From IMG/VR virus record IMGVR_UViG_3300050821_001948, positions 62,001-126,000 of that record: a DNA stretch of 64,000 nucleotides; one strand, given 5' to 3'. Made by a program: the position numbers and the translations under genes. The notes under the pieces are model-generated. The model was not told the origin of the DNA and made no database searches. It saw only the letters and a program-made list of their open reading frames with translations. This stretch comes from a virus. Of the stretch, positions 61,567-64,000 are shown piece after piece (position 1 is the stretch's first letter; every line of letters starts with the position of its first letter).

Positions 61567-63758
61567 TGCGTCTCCTACAAGATACCACTCAACACGACAC
61601 GTGGCTCTCAGGCCAGTATACTGGGCGCAATAAGCCCTACGCGAGAGCTACTGTTCAGCGCACCAACATCCACGTTGGTTCAGCATGGACCCCACGTAAG
61701 CCATTGGATGGTAGCATAACTACAGATAATAGTTTCACGGCTAGCAGTAATAGTAATGATGCTTATGCATCATATTATTGGGGTAACCTAGATGCGCCTC
61801 GTGAGCTTCCTAATATAAAGTCTATTACATGGAATCGTAGCATTGGTCAGGATGCCGGGACCTTGACGATGGTTCTCTATAACACTCGCGCACTTCCTCT
61901 TGGTGTGGCTCCAGATCCGGATGATACTGCCGTTGATCAAGCTGGTTTTTATGACTTCCATAGGGGAAGCGGGGGTAACCGTTGGGATCATTCACCCACA
62001 GCCTGGACTAACCGGCTATACCCTGATGCGATGATTAAGACTTATGAAGGTTATGGTATTGATCGCGATCTTCCTCCTGATCTAGATACTCATATGACAC
62101 CTTCTGGTGTTTGGTTCATTGATAAGATCGAAATTAATACGGACAAGACTATTACCGTAACGGCGCGCGATTCAATGCGCCTACTTATCGATCAAATCTG
62201 CTTCCCGCCAATTATCCCCGTGGGAATGTATCCAGTCCTCTTCTCTCACAAGCACCCTGTTGCTAATCCCCCTATAGCACACGTATCTACAGCCTGGGTT
62301 CATCCTACATATTTCCACGATTCAGATGTACCTTATATTGGAGCTAACGGTAACGAGCACGGTCATCATGCAACTGATTCATTCGATGGCGACTTAAATA
62401 CATACTGGCTTTCCATTGGTAACGGTAGCCCGGTTTCAGATTATGCCTTTGAATACGTCGAGGGTACTATTCCTAGTAGCACTGTTAGCGCATTTAGAAT
62501 AGCCGTCAAGGGTGGCCCATATCAGGTATTTGTTTCAGTTGGAGATGGAACGAACTGGCAGGGTGGCGCTGTCATACCTTACAACCCCAGAGACCCGGTG
62601 TCAGCTCCCAACGGTAGCGATGTACCCTATGTGCTTTCCACTTCAGTGGCAGCAGATTCAACAACTGTAATTCCACTACCTACATTCAGTGGTATTTCTC
62701 ATGTGCGTATCACCTTCCATGACTTGTGGAATTCTGGTATAGGTCCGTTTAGATACAGGGCTGCCCTTAGGGACTTCCAGGTTGCCACTGGGGTTACCAC
62801 TTACACCGATGGTGGTACGCACATCGAGGGTAACTACCAGGACTTCAGCGATATCCCTGAGATGTTCGCTGCGTATGCTGGGTTCTGGTGGCCAGATGAC
62901 ACCAACGACTTCTATTTAGATAGCGATGGTGGTAGGCACGTCTACCCCCCAACTCCTGATCCCGTTCTTGCTAGGGGTGCATTATGGGGAGATATAGAGA
63001 AGTCAGGAACTTTTGCAGGTGCAGGTGCAGGCCCGCTGGATGCTGGGATTGACATACCGTATGATGTCTTTGATAAGAAACCACTCATGGATGGCGTCAG
63101 TTATATCCGGGACATCCTAGGATTCATTTGTTATTGTGATGAGACTGGTGGATTCATCTTCAGAAGCCCCAACATTTGGTCTGTTGGAAATAACTTGATT
63201 CTTCCTGGTCATCGTATTCTAACAGAGGGCAGTAGGACTGCCGACTCAGTTGTTATCGATGAGAACCAAACCATCATCTCCCTTACGACGACACTGGATA
63301 GTAGCAATGTGCGAGAGCGTATCGTTGTTGCTAACATTGGAGGGTCATTTGGAGCCGTAACTGCGGGCTTCAATCCTTACAACCTACCCCCAACTGGGTT
63401 TAGGCGTGTCGGTGTTTGGTCCGACCAGTACTTTACCACCGAAGAGGAATGCCAGAAAATGGCCGATCTCATCGCACTTCGCCAGCTATTCACGTATTAC
63501 ACTGATAAGATAACGATCCCCGGAAATCCAGAGATTCAAATTGATGACCAGGTAACTGTTATAGAAAGAGTAACTGAAGCGGCTGACCAGCATTACGTGA
63601 TTGGTATAACTTCTTCGCTCGACAATGAGACGGGTAAGTGGACCTATGAATTAGATACCCACTGGCTGGGAATCTCCGCCTTCTCTAACTGGGCGTTTGA
63701 TCCGGCGAATCTGTCTGAAGAAACTCAGTTGTATCTTACCGAGCTAGGGAAACTCTAA
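61566..63758 (+). CDS. minor tail/tail-tip hub protein, 730 aa
   Basis: Starts at the last base of the previous stop. N-terminal barrel-type region (KSITWNRSIGQDAGTLTMVL; VWFIDKIEINTDKTITVTAR; DSMRLLIDQICFPPI) resembles phage tail hub proteins. A central galactose-binding-like/discoidin-like domain (DSFDGDLNTYWLS, EYVEGTIPSSTVSAFRIAVK, ISHVRITFHDLW) could bind host glycans. The C terminus returns to hub-like strands (GNPEIQIDDQVTVIERVTEA). Confidence 0.77.
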   Translation: MRLLQDTTQHDTWLSGQYTGRNKPYARATVQRTNIHVGSAWTPRKPLDGSITTDNSFTASSNSNDAYASYYWGNLDAPRELPNIKSITWNRSIGQDAGTLTMVLYNTRALPLGVAPDPDDTAVDQAGFYDFHRGSGGNRWDHSPTAWTNRLYPDAMIKTYEGYGIDRDLPPDLDTHMTPSGVWFIDKIEINTDKTITVTARDSMRLLIDQICFPPIIPVGMYPVLFSHKHPVANPPIAHVSTAWVHPTYFHDSDVPYIGANGNEHGHHATDSFDGDLNTYWLSIGNGSPVSDYAFEYVEGTIPSSTVSAFRIAVKGGPYQVFVSVGDGTNWQGGAVIPYNPRDPVSAPNGSDVPYVLSTSVAADSTTVIPLPTFSGISHVRITFHDLWNSGIGPFRYRAALRDFQVATGVTTYTDGGTHIEGNYQDFSDIPEMFAAYAGFWWPDDTNDFYLDSDGGRHVYPPTPDPVLARGALWGDIEKSGTFAGAGAGPLDAGIDIPYDVFDKKPLMDGVSYIRDILGFICYCDETGGFIFRSPNIWSVGNNLILPGHRILTEGSRTADSVVIDENQTIISLTTTLDSSNVRERIVVANIGGSFGAVTAGFNPYNLPPTGFRRVGVWSDQYFTTEEECQKMADLIALRQLFTYYTDKITIPGNPEIQIDDQVTVIERVTEAADQHYVIGITSSLDNETGKWTYELDTHWLGISAFSNWAFDPANLSEETQLYLTELGKL

Positions 63759-63760
63759 CC

Positions 63761-64000
63761 ATGGCGCAGAATGATGTTTTCAATAGCATGGAATCTCGCC
63801 GTGCAAAGGTCGCTCAGGTACAAGAGAACTCGGCTCGCCCCGGACGGGTTCTTTCTAGCTATACCGCAACCGGATTGGGAACGGTAATTGAGCCCCAGTG
63901 TTTTACTTTCGGTGCCGCCTTCACGGATAAGCCTCATTTTTCCTTTGGTTCAGAGATACTTACGGATATAACATCCGTACCACAGCAACCTCCACTATGT
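63761..64000 (+). CDS. minor tail protein, 5' part only (runs off right edge)
   Basis: ATG at 63761, 2 nt after the previous stop; 80 codons are visible without a stop. Starts MAQNDVFNSMESRRAKVAQV and continues FTFGAAFTDKPHFSFGSEIL, a beta-rich segment. Position in the tail-tip block suggests another minor tail protein. Confidence 0.65.
   Translation, partial: MAQNDVFNSMESRRAKVAQVQENSARPGRVLSSYTATGLGTVIEPQCFTFGAAFTDKPHFSFGSEILTDITSVPQQPPLC

Noticed and set aside
1-64000. Search for integrase, excisionase, CRISPR array or transposase
   Set aside because: I found none; the HNH proteins are treble-clef endonucleases, not transposases, and repeats in the window are hairpins, tRNAs or protein-coding modules.

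Overview
This window looks like part of a large, tRNA-rich, tailed (siphovirus-type) bacteriophage of an actinobacterial host, most plausibly Streptomyces. The reasons are a DUF3039 protein, a mycobacterial/actinobacterial-type LexA box, an Rpf-like muralytic enzyme, a two-gene endolysin set, roughly 50 % GC by eye, and a siphovirus gene order (terminase, portal, protease, scaffold, capsid, connectors, tail chaperones with a -1 frameshift, one 1666-residue tape measure, minor tail proteins). The host assignment is inference. I see no integrase and no CRISPR array.

Layout. 1-5.8 kb: leftward operons of small unknown genes, with two large two-tier hairpins and, upstream of six genes, a repeated start-associated element (AACACTCAC). 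5.8-6.5 kb: divergent control region with a perfect SOS box and two AACGGACGTT sites. 6.5-9.8 kb: rightward small genes, a dual-specificity phosphatase gene broken by two frameshifts, two lysins, and a small membrane protein (holin candidate). 9.8-13.1 kb: small genes on both strands, a strongly folded RNA with its own promoter (11.27-11.40 kb, minus), a DnaJ-type zinc protein and a GT25-like glycosyltransferase.

13.2-20.5 kb: a translation island. I count 33 tRNAs of ordinary architecture covering all 20 amino acids, five aberrant tRNA-like elements, one tRNA split by an insertion, and a tmRNA (19912-20270). Interleaved are two HNH endonuclease genes, an ArfB-like GGQ peptidyl-tRNA hydrolase, an Rpf-like enzyme and small genes. 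The ArfB-like and HNH genes end inside the next tRNA. 20.5-27.1 kb: IPT/TIG surface protein, zinc proteins, then an RNA-repair set (RNA ligase, polynucleotide kinase-phosphatase, RlaP-like nucleotidyltransferase) and a dCMP deaminase.

27.1-64 kb: RusA, terminase, portal, a 2H-phosphoesterase fused to a putative capsid protease, metallophosphoesterase, scaffold, decoration and major capsid proteins, a block of accessory membrane proteins and tail fibres, connectors, major tail protein, G/GT tail chaperones, tape measure and minor tail proteins running off the right edge.

Regulation. Two promoter classes are visible: host-like TTGACA-N17-TANNNT (five sites, mostly regulatory or island genes), and a CCGATA element 7-9 nt before the start codon of at least ten genes, most of them late. 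The second class suggests leaderless transcripts from phage-specific late promoters. Taken together, the tRNAs, tmRNA, ArfB-like protein and RNA-repair enzymes read as one programme: keep translation running when the host degrades, stalls or lacks tRNAs.
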